Source: an uncultured Bacilli bacterium
Lineage (GTDB): Bacteria > Bacillota_I > Bacilli_A > RF39 > UBA660
Assembly (NCBI GenBank): GCA_944359725.1
Contig: CALVSY010000001.1
Coordinates: 56,604-120,603 of the forward strand
Reading direction: 5' to 3'
DNA: 64,000 bases
Shown here: positions 43,115-50,100 of the stretch, one piece after another
Position numbering within the stretch: position 1 is the stretch's first letter
How the letters are laid out: each line of letters begins with the position of its first letter
The notes under the pieces: generated by a model
Told to the model about the DNA's origin: nothing
Database searches by the model: none
The model's input: only the letters and a program-made list of their open reading frames with translations
Position numbers and translations under genes: made by a program

Positions 43115-44068
43115 TTATAAATCATTATTATGATATTCATAGCATAAATCATCTAGTTTATCAATTATTTCGTTTGCTTCACTAAAACTATTTAACTTGG
43201 CCCCACAAGCATAAACGTGTCCACCACCGTTATACTGCTCAAATAACTTATTAATTTTAACACCACGACTTCTTGCTGATGCTCTTATTACGTTATTCTT
43301 TTTATCTTCAGTAAACACAACCCAACAAATAAGTCCATCAATAAAATTATAATTATTCATTAGGCCACCGACACTTGCGGATGTTGTTTTAAGTTCTTTT
43401 AGATTTTCATCACTTATTTTAACGTATCCTAAACCATTTTTAGTAACTTTCATATTAAGTGATATAAAACCTTCTAATCTTACTTCTGACATTGGCTTTT
43501 TATATAAAATCTCATAAAGTTCATTTGGATTTATATGCTCTTTTTCAATTAATTGCAAAACCGTTTGATAAGTCTCTTTTTTATTAGCGCCAAATAAAAA
43601 CCTATTTGTATCTGCAACTATTCCCATAAAAAGACACTCGGCAGCATGTTTAGTCATTTTAAGATTACATTTATAAGCAAAACGCGCAACAAGTTCACAA
43701 GCACTTGAGGCATCCTCATTTACTATTTGATAATTTGAAAACTTATCTATCTCTGGGTGATGATCAATTTTTATAACGTCACTAAACTTATAAAAATCAA
43801 CCCCATCAAGCCTTCTTATATCTGGTATATCAAGTGCTATTAAAAGAGCACCATCTTGCATCTCATCAGTTATTTTGTCATGAACGCCAAAAAACTTAAA
43901 TCTTGATATAGCGGTACCCGCAACATAAACTTCCTTTTTAGGAAAATTTTTTAATATAATTTCCTTCATAGCAAAAGTAGAACCTAAAGCATCAGGATCT
44001 CCACCGGTATGCCTTGCAATAACAATTTTATTATATTTTTTTATTAATTTTAATATCTTTTGTTCCAT
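43115..44068 (-). CDS. nrnA: Bifunctional oligoribonuclease / pAp phosphatase NrnA
   Basis: 317 residues. DHH/DHHA1 phosphoesterase: HTGGDPDALGS (metal site), ALDIPDIRRLDG, IKIDHHPEID, the specificity region SARSRGVKIN and the DHHA1 motif YNGGGHVYACGAKL. It degrades nanoRNAs and dephosphorylates pAp in the cytoplasm. 9 bp downstream of ackA on the same strand, ending in a terminator. Confidence 0.94.
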   Translation of the reverse strand: MEQKILKLIKKYNKIVIARHTGGDPDALGSTFAMKEIILKNFPKKEVYVAGTAISRFKFFGVHDKITDEMQDGALLIALDIPDIRRLDGVDFYKFSDVIKIDHHPEIDKFSNYQIVNEDASSACELVARFAYKCNLKMTKHAAECLFMGIVADTNRFLFGANKKETYQTVLQLIEKEHINPNELYEILYKKPMSEVRLEGFISLNMKVTKNGLGYVKISDENLKELKTTSASVGGLMNNYNFIDGLICWVVFTEDKKNNVIRASARSRGVKINKLFEQYNGGGHVYACGAKLNSFSEANEIIDKLDDLCYEYHNNDL

Positions 44069-44077
44069 AACATATCC

Positions 44078-45256
44078 TTACTTTGCTAATTCATAAGTGT
44101 CTTTTGCAATCATAAGCTCTTCATCAGTTGGAATAATGTAACATTTTATAGAAGATGAAGGTGTTGTGATTAATCTTTCTTTACCTCTTACGTTATTAGC
44201 ATCACTATCTAATTCTACCCCTAAAACACTTAATTCATTTATAATGTCACGTCTTGTATCAACTGAGTTTTCACCAACACCAGCGGTAAATATTATTGCA
44301 TCGCAACCCTTCATTTCAACGTAGTATTTTGCAATGTAATCGGTTATTCTTCTTACGTACATCTTTTGAGCTAAAATACAGTTCTCATCGCCATTTGCAA
44401 TACCGTCTTCAATGTCCCTTGAATCACTTGATTTCTTACTAATTGCAAGTAACCCACTTTGTTTATTTATAACGTTATCAACTTCCTTTGGACTCATGTT
44501 CGTTTTTTCCATAATATAAGGAATTATACTTGCATCAATATCACCACAACGCGTTCCCATAATAAGTCCAGCATTTGGTGTAAGTCCCATTGAGGTATTA
44601 ACACATTTTCCATTTACGATTGCACTAATTGATGCTCCATTACCAATATGACATGTAATTAGTTTGGTATCAGTTCTTCCTAGTATTTCATTTGCTCTTT
44701 GAGCAACGTATTTATGAGATGTTCCATGTGCTCCATATCTTCTTATTTTATAGTCTGTATACCATGAATAAGGTAGTGCGTATAAATAATTTTCTTTTGG
44801 CATTGTTTGATGAAAGGCAGTATCAAAAACAACCGTTTGTAAAGCATTTGGAAAAACTTCCTTTGCAGCTTTAATTCCGGTTACTGCTGCTGGATTGTGA
44901 AGAGGAGCTAAAGAAGATAACTCTTCTATTTTTGATAAAACATCATCAGTAACTACTTCCGTTTTATTAAAATAATCTCCACCTTGAACAACCCTGTGGC
45001 CTATTCCTTTTATTTCATCTAAAGAATCAACCACATGATTACCTTCTAATTCCTTAACTAAAGCCTCAAAAGCTTCCTCATGATTATTAAGCTCTTGTGT
45101 CTTTTTTATTTTTTGTCCATTTATTTTTATCGTGTAAAAACTATCACCTATTCCAATTCTTTCCATAAGTCCAGAAATTAAAACCTTTTCTTCTGGCATT
45201 TCATATAATTGGAATTTTAAAGATGATGAACCTGCATTAACAGATAATATTTTCAT
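44078..45256 (-). CDS. ackA: Acetate kinase
   Basis: 392 residues, as usual. VNAGSSSLKFQ, LHNPAAV, VVFDTAFHQTMP, YGAHGTSHKYV, CHIGNGASIS and FTAGVGENS are all standard. It makes ATP and acetate from acetyl phosphate, pointing to fermentation. I start at 45256, where GGAGAG lies 8 nt upstream; an upstream start would add 14 residues not seen in the family. Shares a unit with nrnA. Confidence 0.98.
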   Translation of the reverse strand: MKILSVNAGSSSLKFQLYEMPEEKVLISGLMERIGIGDSFYTIKINGQKIKKTQELNNHEEAFEALVKELEGNHVVDSLDEIKGIGHRVVQGGDYFNKTEVVTDDVLSKIEELSSLAPLHNPAAVTGIKAAKEVFPNALQTVVFDTAFHQTMPKENYLYALPYSWYTDYKIRRYGAHGTSHKYVAQRANEILGRTDTKLITCHIGNGASISAIVNGKCVNTSMGLTPNAGLIMGTRCGDIDASIIPYIMEKTNMSPKEVDNVINKQSGLLAISKKSSDSRDIEDGIANGDENCILAQKMYVRRITDYIAKYYVEMKGCDAIIFTAGVGENSVDTRRDIINELSVLGVELDSDANNVRGKERLITTPSSSIKCYIIPTDEELMIAKDTYELAK

Positions 45257-45307
45257 TAAAATCACTCTCCTGTCATAATTATACAACAAAATTAACATAA
45301 TTCAAAT

Positions 45308-45336
45308 AAAAAGGTAGCAAAATATCGCTACCTTTA
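45308..45336 (-). terminator. Terminator of the SASP gene
   Basis: Stem AAAGGTAGC / GCTACCTTT, perfect 9 bp, followed by TTTTTA on the minus strand. Confidence 0.85.
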
Positions 45337-45359
45337 CTATTTATATTTATTTAAATTAA

Positions 45360-45563
45360 TTACTTTTGAGTATTGTAAGATCCACCTAATTGTGATTCAC
45401 CCATTTTTACTAAACGTTTTGTGATTTCACCACCTACTGAACCATTAGCTCTAGAAGTTGCATCAGCGCCTAAATTAACACCAAGTTCATTAGCGATTTC
45501 GTATTTCATTTGTTCTATAGCTTGTTTAGCATTTGGAGCAACAAATTTACTGTTGTTTTTCAT
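45360..45563 (-). CDS. Alpha/beta-type small acid-soluble spore protein
   Basis: 67 residues. The GPR protease cleavage region EIANELG is followed by the DNA-binding core [19 protein letters not shown]. These proteins coat spore DNA and protect it from UV and heat; germination protease cuts after the Glu in EIA. A sigma-G/F-type promoter is upstream and a strong terminator downstream, so it is a single forespore gene. SD AGGAGGTG. Confidence 0.97.
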   Translation of the reverse strand: MKNNSKFVAPNAKQAIEQMKYEIANELGVNLGADATSRANGSVGGEITKRLVKMGESQLGGSYNTQK

Positions 45564-45587
45564 GTGTTTTCACCTCCTATACACTAA

Positions 45588-45617
45588 TAGAATGTGAAAA
45601 TCTTGTCATTTCATACA
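45588..45617 (-). promoter_or_regulatory. Sigma-G/F-type promoter of the SASP gene
   Basis: Minus strand: TGTATG (45612-45617), 17 bp, CATTCTA (45588-45594), matching the GHATR and CATNMTA consensus boxes. It starts about 25-30 bp before the ATG. Confidence 0.7.
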
Positions 45618-45661
45618 AATTTTTTCATGGTAAATTTTGCTAATTTAAAATTTTAAAAATT

Positions 45662-45688
45662 AAAAAAGATATACGTTTGTATACCTTT
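45662..45688 (-). terminator. Terminator after the low-complexity protein gene
   Basis: Stem AAAGGTATAC / GTATATCTTT (one G-T pair) with a 4-nt loop and six T on the minus strand. Confidence 0.7.
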
Positions 45689-45710
45689 ATTATAACCTAA
45701 TATTTATTAT

Positions 45711-46625
45711 TTAAGCAGCAAACCCCATGCTTCCTTTGTTGTTAACATCATCGTCTCCAAATCTTCCAAAATTATTTGAAATATTTTGGTCAAAAGGATT
45801 ATAAGGTTGTGCAGTATTTTCAGAATCAAAAGATTTTGGTTCATCATCGAAAACTGATTTAATTCCCTCACACATTTCTTCCAATTCATCGTACTTTTCA
45901 AGTCTTGCCCTATTAAGACCGTTCGCGGTAACATCACGTCCCCAAGTTCTATACTCATTAAGAAGTTTTATTACTGTTTTAGATGGATTAGTAACTTTTT
46001 TATCAATCACTTCTCTTGCTTCATTCATCGCTTCATCTATTAATCTTTCAACATCACTTTCATTCCTATAAACAATTGCGTTTGGATTCATTGCAACAGG
46101 TTTTTCATTAGCTGTATAATATGGATTTGAATAAGTACTTGCATTAAAAGTATTATAAGGTGTACTTTGCTGATTTAATGAAGTAGTTTCGCTAACTTGC
46201 GGAGCATCTTCTTTTGCAACTGGTGGAATGTCAAATCCGGTTGGTAATTTAACATCTGGTGTTGACACTTCTGGAGTAACCGCACTACTTAATTTATCTA
46301 AATCAATTGGTATAGAAGGAATATCTGGTGTTTTTTCTTCATGAGTTATTTCTGGTTCTTTAGCTTCTTCTTTCTTTTCACTAGGAACCACTGGTTCGCT
46401 TGCAGGTGTAACACTAACATCAGGGGTAATTACGGTATCTGGTTTAAACATATCAGCAGCGCTTTTTTCCTCAGTAGAAGCTACTTCAGGCTTAGTTTCC
46501 TTTACCTCTTCTTGCTTAGGCTCTTCTGCTTTTTTCTCTGAAAGAGAAACTCCTTCATTTATAACGGTAACCGTATCTAACTCAATGTTTTTTCCGCTTT
46601 TTACTTTTTCCTTTTGCTCACTCAT
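45711..46625 (-). CDS. Low-complexity protein with C-terminal helical domain, unknown
   Basis: 304 residues. The N-terminal two thirds are disordered and rich in Glu, Lys, Pro, Ser, Thr and Val (EEPKQEEVKETKPEV, SEPVVPSEKKEEAKEPE). Residues about 185-265 look folded (NESDVERLIDEAMNEAREVI, SKTVIKLLNEYRTWGRDVT). Ends with an Asn/Asp-rich segment. Unrecognised. It follows the DUF1292 gene by 18 bp, in a sporulation-related neighbourhood (SASP, yunB), so a cell-envelope or spore role is possible but unsupported. Confidence 0.65.
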   Translation of the reverse strand: MSEQKEKVKSGKNIELDTVTVINEGVSLSEKKAEEPKQEEVKETKPEVASTEEKSAADMFKPDTVITPDVSVTPASEPVVPSEKKEEAKEPEITHEEKTPDIPSIPIDLDKLSSAVTPEVSTPDVKLPTGFDIPPVAKEDAPQVSETTSLNQQSTPYNTFNASTYSNPYYTANEKPVAMNPNAIVYRNESDVERLIDEAMNEAREVIDKKVTNPSKTVIKLLNEYRTWGRDVTANGLNRARLEKYDELEEMCEGIKSVFDDEPKSFDSENTAQPYNPFDQNISNNFGRFGDDDVNNKGSMGFAA

Positions 46626-46643
46626 ACTTGATCCTCCTACCTG

Positions 46644-47015
46644 TTATGCTTCACTACCATTTAAAACTTGTTGGCCATCTTTTGCGATCTTTCTCATTGC
46701 ATCCTTAACCTTTGTCCACTCATCATTTTCCGTTATGTTTTCTAAAGAATACACTCCGTCTTTATCATTTAATATAGCAACATATAACTTAATCATGTCG
46801 TTTTCATCAACTTCGTTAAAAGTGTACACAATGTAAGTTTTGCTATTTTCCTTTAATTTAAATAATGATAACCGCTCTGCATCTTTTTTGTTTCCAGCAT
46901 CATCAACTATTACAAACTTTTCTTTTTGAACCGTTTGTAAAGCAGACATTCCACTTGCGAAACTTTGACCAACGTTTACTTTTTTCCCACTTCCAATGCT
47001 ACTTGTAGTTACCAT
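46644..47015 (-). CDS. DUF1292 (YrzB-like) domain protein
   Basis: 123 residues. Residues about 28-85 (KFVIVDDAGNKKDAERLSLF, SKTYIVYTFNE, IKLYVAILNDKDGVYSLENI) match the small DUF1292 fold of YrzB, here with N- and C-terminal extensions. Function unknown throughout the family. SD AGAGGTG. Cotranscribed with the low-complexity protein gene downstream. Confidence 0.7.
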   Translation of the reverse strand: MVTTSSIGSGKKVNVGQSFASGMSALQTVQKEKFVIVDDAGNKKDAERLSLFKLKENSKTYIVYTFNEVDENDMIKLYVAILNDKDGVYSLENITENDEWTKVKDAMRKIAKDGQQVLNGSEA

Positions 47016-47056
47016 ATAAACACCTCTTTTATTCTATATACCTTATTTTAACATAC

Positions 47057-47332
47057 TTATTTTCTTTTTGCAACAAAATATGAACAATCAAAAGCACAAT
47101 TTTCCTTTAGATACGAACTTAAGTTTTCAATATTGTTAAATTCTTTACATTTTTTATTTTTTTTATCAAAAAAACCTTTTAATCTTAATTTACCATAAGC
47201 CCAATCACCTACAATATAATCAAAATCATTAAAATAATCAGTGTATTTTTCCTCTAACTCCTCTTTATTATATCCATTTTTATAATCTTTAATGATTTCA
47301 TATTCATTATTTTCCAAAACTATCTTATTCAT
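47057..47332 (-). CDS. yutD: YutD-family protein
   Basis: 91 residues. The segment YTDYFNDFDYIVGDWAYGKLRLKGF matches YutD, a small conserved protein of Bacillota without assigned function. The Cys-containing C-terminus (NCAFDCSYFVAKRK) is also typical. It lies next to yunB, as genes of the Bacillus yun/yut region often do. Confidence 0.85.
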   Translation of the reverse strand: MNKIVLENNEYEIIKDYKNGYNKEELEEKYTDYFNDFDYIVGDWAYGKLRLKGFFDKKNKKCKEFNNIENLSSYLKENCAFDCSYFVAKRK

Positions 47333-47369
47333 CTTTTGCCTCCATACATTAAAAATTATATCATAATTT

Positions 47370-48083
47370 TTAATTCATAGGCAAACTATAAGTCTCGTTT
47401 ATCCCTTGTAAATAATATGGAATAGAACCTTTTACAACTTTAATTACAATTGGTATTTCAGATTTAATCTTAACATCCTTCGACTGAAAAGGTAAAATCG
47501 TTTTTTGAGTTACTTCAACTAAAACATAAACCTCTATTAAAGCACTGTTAATGCCATATTCACTTACTCTTGTTTTAACATCTAAGCCTACGTTACCAGA
47601 ATACTTTATCTTAACAGGAATTTTAGGACCTATGTTAGAAAATATAGAATTACCAAAAACAACTCCAACCGGAACTTCATATATAATTCCGTTTTTTAAT
47701 TTTTTATCCATTATGCTTTCATAGATTTCATCTGGTAAGTTCTTACCTTTTTCAACTTCCTTTAATCTTTTCCTTACGTTTTTTGCAATTATTTGTAAAG
47801 CATAATTTATAATGCTAGTATTAAAATCTATACTCTCTATTTCCCCGTTATTATTTTTTATCATTTCAAACAAATTATTATTTTCTAAAAGTTCATTTAA
47901 CTCGTTCATTCCGGTGTTTCTTAAAACCTCAATACCTATTTTTTCAGTTTGAACGCTTGCATAACTCATAATAACGGGCATTGCTTTTTTATTTAAAACA
48001 ATTAAAAAAATAGTACTAAAAATAATTACAAAAATAAAAATAATAATATATGTATTTTTAAATAACATTTTTATTTTATCCAT
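47370..48083 (-). CDS. yunB: Sporulation protein YunB
   Basis: 237 residues. N-terminal membrane helix (IIIFIFVIIFSTIFLIVL), then the YunB domain: VIMSYASVQTEKIGIEVLRN, DFNTSIINYALQII, IYEVPVGVVFGNSIFSNIGPKIPVKI and VLVEVTQKTILPFQSKDVKI. In Bacillus it is made in the mother cell under sigma-E and is needed for normal spores. It agrees with SpoIVA and the SASP in this window. Confidence 0.9.
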   Translation of the reverse strand: MDKIKMLFKNTYIIIFIFVIIFSTIFLIVLNKKAMPVIMSYASVQTEKIGIEVLRNTGMNELNELLENNNLFEMIKNNNGEIESIDFNTSIINYALQIIAKNVRKRLKEVEKGKNLPDEIYESIMDKKLKNGIIYEVPVGVVFGNSIFSNIGPKIPVKIKYSGNVGLDVKTRVSEYGINSALIEVYVLVEVTQKTILPFQSKDVKIKSEIPIVIKVVKGSIPYYLQGINETYSLPMN

Positions 48084-48103
48084 ATTATCACATAATAATA
48101 TAT

Positions 48104-48132
48104 GAAAAAAGTAAAGACAAAATATCTTTACT
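48104..48132 (-). terminator. Terminator of the tail-anchored protein gene
   Basis: Perfect 8-bp stem AGTAAAGA / TCTTTACT followed by six T on the minus strand; overlaps the stop codon at 48128. Confidence 0.75.
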
Positions 48133-48946
48133 TAAGGATTAACCTAGTTACTATAAAATATGCTAAAACGCCAAGTATAGCTAACACTATTAAAACTATA
48201 ATGAAGACTTTGGTTTTATGTTTTCTTTTTAATTCGTTAGTTAGTGTACTAAAATCCTCAAAATCATTTTTAGTAAACATGTTTGAGTCCGTATAAAAAG
48301 TTTTATCCGCCTTAACAAGCGTTTTTTCCAAATCATTTTTTATATCATCAGTTTTAGTTTTATACGCATCTTTATCAGTAACGTCAAAAGATGCATCAAT
48401 TGGTTTTGAAACTACCGTATTATCAGAACCTTTAAGATCTTTAAACATATCTAAGGCATCATCTATTTCCTTTTCATCATCCGTTTTAATAGCCATCGTA
48501 TTAATTAAATCAACAAGTTCTTCTTCCTCATCTTTTATCTTATCATATTTATCATACTTACTACTTCTTTGAGTAAAATCCATGTATTTTTGCTTTTCCT
48601 TAGCTTCCTCAATAAACGCTCTTTTACTTTTCGCTTCATTTATAACTTCATTTATGTCATGAACTTTTTGCCTTTTTTTAGTAAAAATTGGTTTATCATC
48701 TATATCAATATCTTCTATATCATAATTTTTTAAAGTTCTATACTGTCTTGTATCATACTTATCATCTAGCATGTTTTTTAACTTATTTAAGTTTATTTCT
48801 TTTGCAGAATCAATTACTTCCATGTTTTGATAAGTTGTATCACGATACATATCATCATATACTTCTTCGTATAACTTGGTGTTTTTCTTTGCTCGTTCGT
48901 ACTTTTTTTCTTCATAAGTTCCGTACTTGTCCATTCTAGACTGCAT
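48128..48946 (-). CDS. Highly charged tail-anchored membrane protein, unknown
   Basis: 272 residues. About 240 charged, Lys/Asp/Glu/Tyr-rich residues (probably disordered or coiled coil: KKYERAKKNTKLYEEVYDDM, RAFIEEAKEKQKYMDF) are followed by one C-terminal membrane helix (KVFIIVLIVLAILGVLAYFIV) with the N-terminus in the cytoplasm. Not recognised. Directly upstream of yunB, separated by a terminator. SD TAGGAGGTG is strong, so it is well translated. Confidence 0.65.
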   Translation of the reverse strand: MQSRMDKYGTYEEKKYERAKKNTKLYEEVYDDMYRDTTYQNMEVIDSAKEINLNKLKNMLDDKYDTRQYRTLKNYDIEDIDIDDKPIFTKKRQKVHDINEVINEAKSKRAFIEEAKEKQKYMDFTQRSSKYDKYDKIKDEEEELVDLINTMAIKTDDEKEIDDALDMFKDLKGSDNTVVSKPIDASFDVTDKDAYKTKTDDIKNDLEKTLVKADKTFYTDSNMFTKNDFEDFSTLTNELKRKHKTKVFIIVLIVLAILGVLAYFIVTRLILK

Positions 48947-49009
48947 AAAAACACCTCCTATTTTCTATACAATAATAATATCATACTTTACGTTTTTTTA
49001 AAAGTATTA

Positions 49010-49037
49010 TTGATTTTTTTAAAAACTATTATATAAT
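49010..49037 (+). promoter_or_regulatory. Promoter of the ferredoxin gene
   Basis: TTGATT (49010-49015), 16 bp, TATAAT (49032-49037), 23 bp before the ATG at 49060. Confidence 0.65.
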
Positions 49038-49059
49038 AATCTTAATGGAGGTATTTTAT

Positions 49060-49362
49060 ATGAAATTCAAAGTAGATAAAGACGTATGTATTGGTTGTGG
49101 TGCTTGTGCAAGTATTTGTGATGAAGTATTTGAAATAAAAGATGACGGTTACGCAGAAGCAATTGATAAAGAAATAACTGATGACGAAGTTAAAGAAAAT
49201 GCTATAAGCGCTATGGAGGGATGTCCAACTGGTGCTATAAGAGAAGTTAAAGATGAAGATAAAGTCAAAGATAAAAAAGAAGACAAAGTCAAAGATAAAA
49301 AAGAAGATAAAGTCAAAGATAAAAAAGAAGAAAAAATCAAAGATAAAAACGAAGAAAAGTAA
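49060..49362 (+). CDS. Ferredoxin (single [4Fe-4S]) with lysine-rich repeat tail
   Basis: 100 residues. Residues 1-62 are a monocluster ferredoxin with CIGCGACASIC and a later C in EGCPTGAI, which together bind one [4Fe-4S] cluster. After EVKDED come four near-identical 8-residue units (DKVKDKKE), coded by 24-bp tandem repeats at 49258-49353. I start at 49060: the ATG at 49045 overlaps the SD (TGGAGG) itself. It is one of the few plus-strand genes. The tail is unusual for ferredoxins and may be a charged coil; function unknown. Confidence 0.93.
   Translation: MKFKVDKDVCIGCGACASICDEVFEIKDDGYAEAIDKEITDDEVKENAISAMEGCPTGAIREVKDEDKVKDKKEDKVKDKKEDKVKDKKEEKIKDKNEEK
49258..49353. repeat. 24-bp tandem repeat (four units) in the ferredoxin gene
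   Basis: Units start at 49258, 49282, 49306 and 49330; the first three differ at a single base (GAT/GAC), the fourth is degenerate. Each encodes DKVKDKKE or a variant. Confidence 0.93.
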
Positions 49363-49387
49363 AGAAGCATTTTCTTTACTTTTTTTG
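49355..49387. terminator. Bidirectional terminator between the ferredoxin gene and rluB
   Basis: Stem of 12 bp (AAAAGTAAAGAA / TTCTTTACTTTT) with T-runs on both strands. It ends the plus-strand ferredoxin and minus-strand rluB transcripts. Confidence 0.85.
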
Positions 49388-50098
49388 AGCAATACTAATT
49401 AATCTTTTAACGTCTTTAATAGATAACATTCTTTTTTCACCGCTTTTTAAATTACCAAGTGTTAAAAAGCCAAATGACTCTCTTTTTAATTTGATAACTT
49501 CATAACCTAATTTTTCAATTAATCTTTTAACCTCGTGATTTATACCATCATGAAGCACTATGTTAATTAACGTAGTGTTATTTTTTTTATTTATTTTCTT
49601 AATCTTTACCCGATCTGGATATATTATTTTATTATCTAGTTTAATACCTTCTTTTAAAGTTCTTACGTCCTCTTTATCTAAAATACCTTTAATTTTTGCA
49701 ATATAAGATCTTTCTATTTTACTTTTTGGGTGCATCATAAGGTTAGCAAAATCACCATCATTGGTTAAAAGAAGTAGTCCCGTTGTATCATAATCAAGTC
49801 TTCCTATGGGATATATTCTTTTTTCTTCATCATCAAAAAAGTCTAAAACCGTTTTACGTCCCTTATCATCCTTAGTTGTTGTTACAACACCTCTTGGTTT
49901 ATTAAATATATAATAAACTTTTTCTTGATACTCAATTAAGTTACCTTCTACTAATATTTCATCTCCAAATGATGCTTTAGTACCAAGTTCGGTTACCTTT
50001 TTACCATTTACCATAACTTTTCCATTTTTAATTAATTCTTCTGCTTTTCTTCTTGATGTGTATCCTGATTCTGCTATTATCTTTTGTAATCTTTCCAT
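49376..50098 (-). CDS. rluB: Pseudouridine synthase RluB/RsuA family
   Basis: 240 residues. N-terminal S4 RNA-binding domain (RLQKIIAESGYTSRRKAEEL) and the RsuA/RluB catalytic motif GRLDYDTTGLLLLTNDG with the catalytic Asp. KPRGVVTT and VKRLIEKLGYEV are further family segments. It modifies 23S rRNA (position 2605 in E. coli numbering for RluB). Lies 2 bp after pcrA, so they are cotranscribed. Confidence 0.93.
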   Translation of the reverse strand: MERLQKIIAESGYTSRRKAEELIKNGKVMVNGKKVTELGTKASFGDEILVEGNLIEYQEKVYYIFNKPRGVVTTTKDDKGRKTVLDFFDDEEKRIYPIGRLDYDTTGLLLLTNDGDFANLMMHPKSKIERSYIAKIKGILDKEDVRTLKEGIKLDNKIIYPDRVKIKKINKKNNTTLINIVLHDGINHEVKRLIEKLGYEVIKLKRESFGFLTLGNLKSGEKRMLSIKDVKRLISIAQKK

Positions 50099-50100
50099 TA

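Noticed and set aside
45707..45958. 83-codon minus-strand ORF
   Set aside because: Out-of-frame shadow of the low-complexity protein gene.
49258..49353. CRISPR-like repeat
   Set aside because: Head-to-tail 24-bp coding repeats without spacers.
49042..49392. Phe/Ser-rich minus-strand reading frames opposite the ferredoxin gene
   Set aside because: They mirror the lysine-rich repeats on the other strand; the ferredoxin motifs, promoter and SD support the plus strand.
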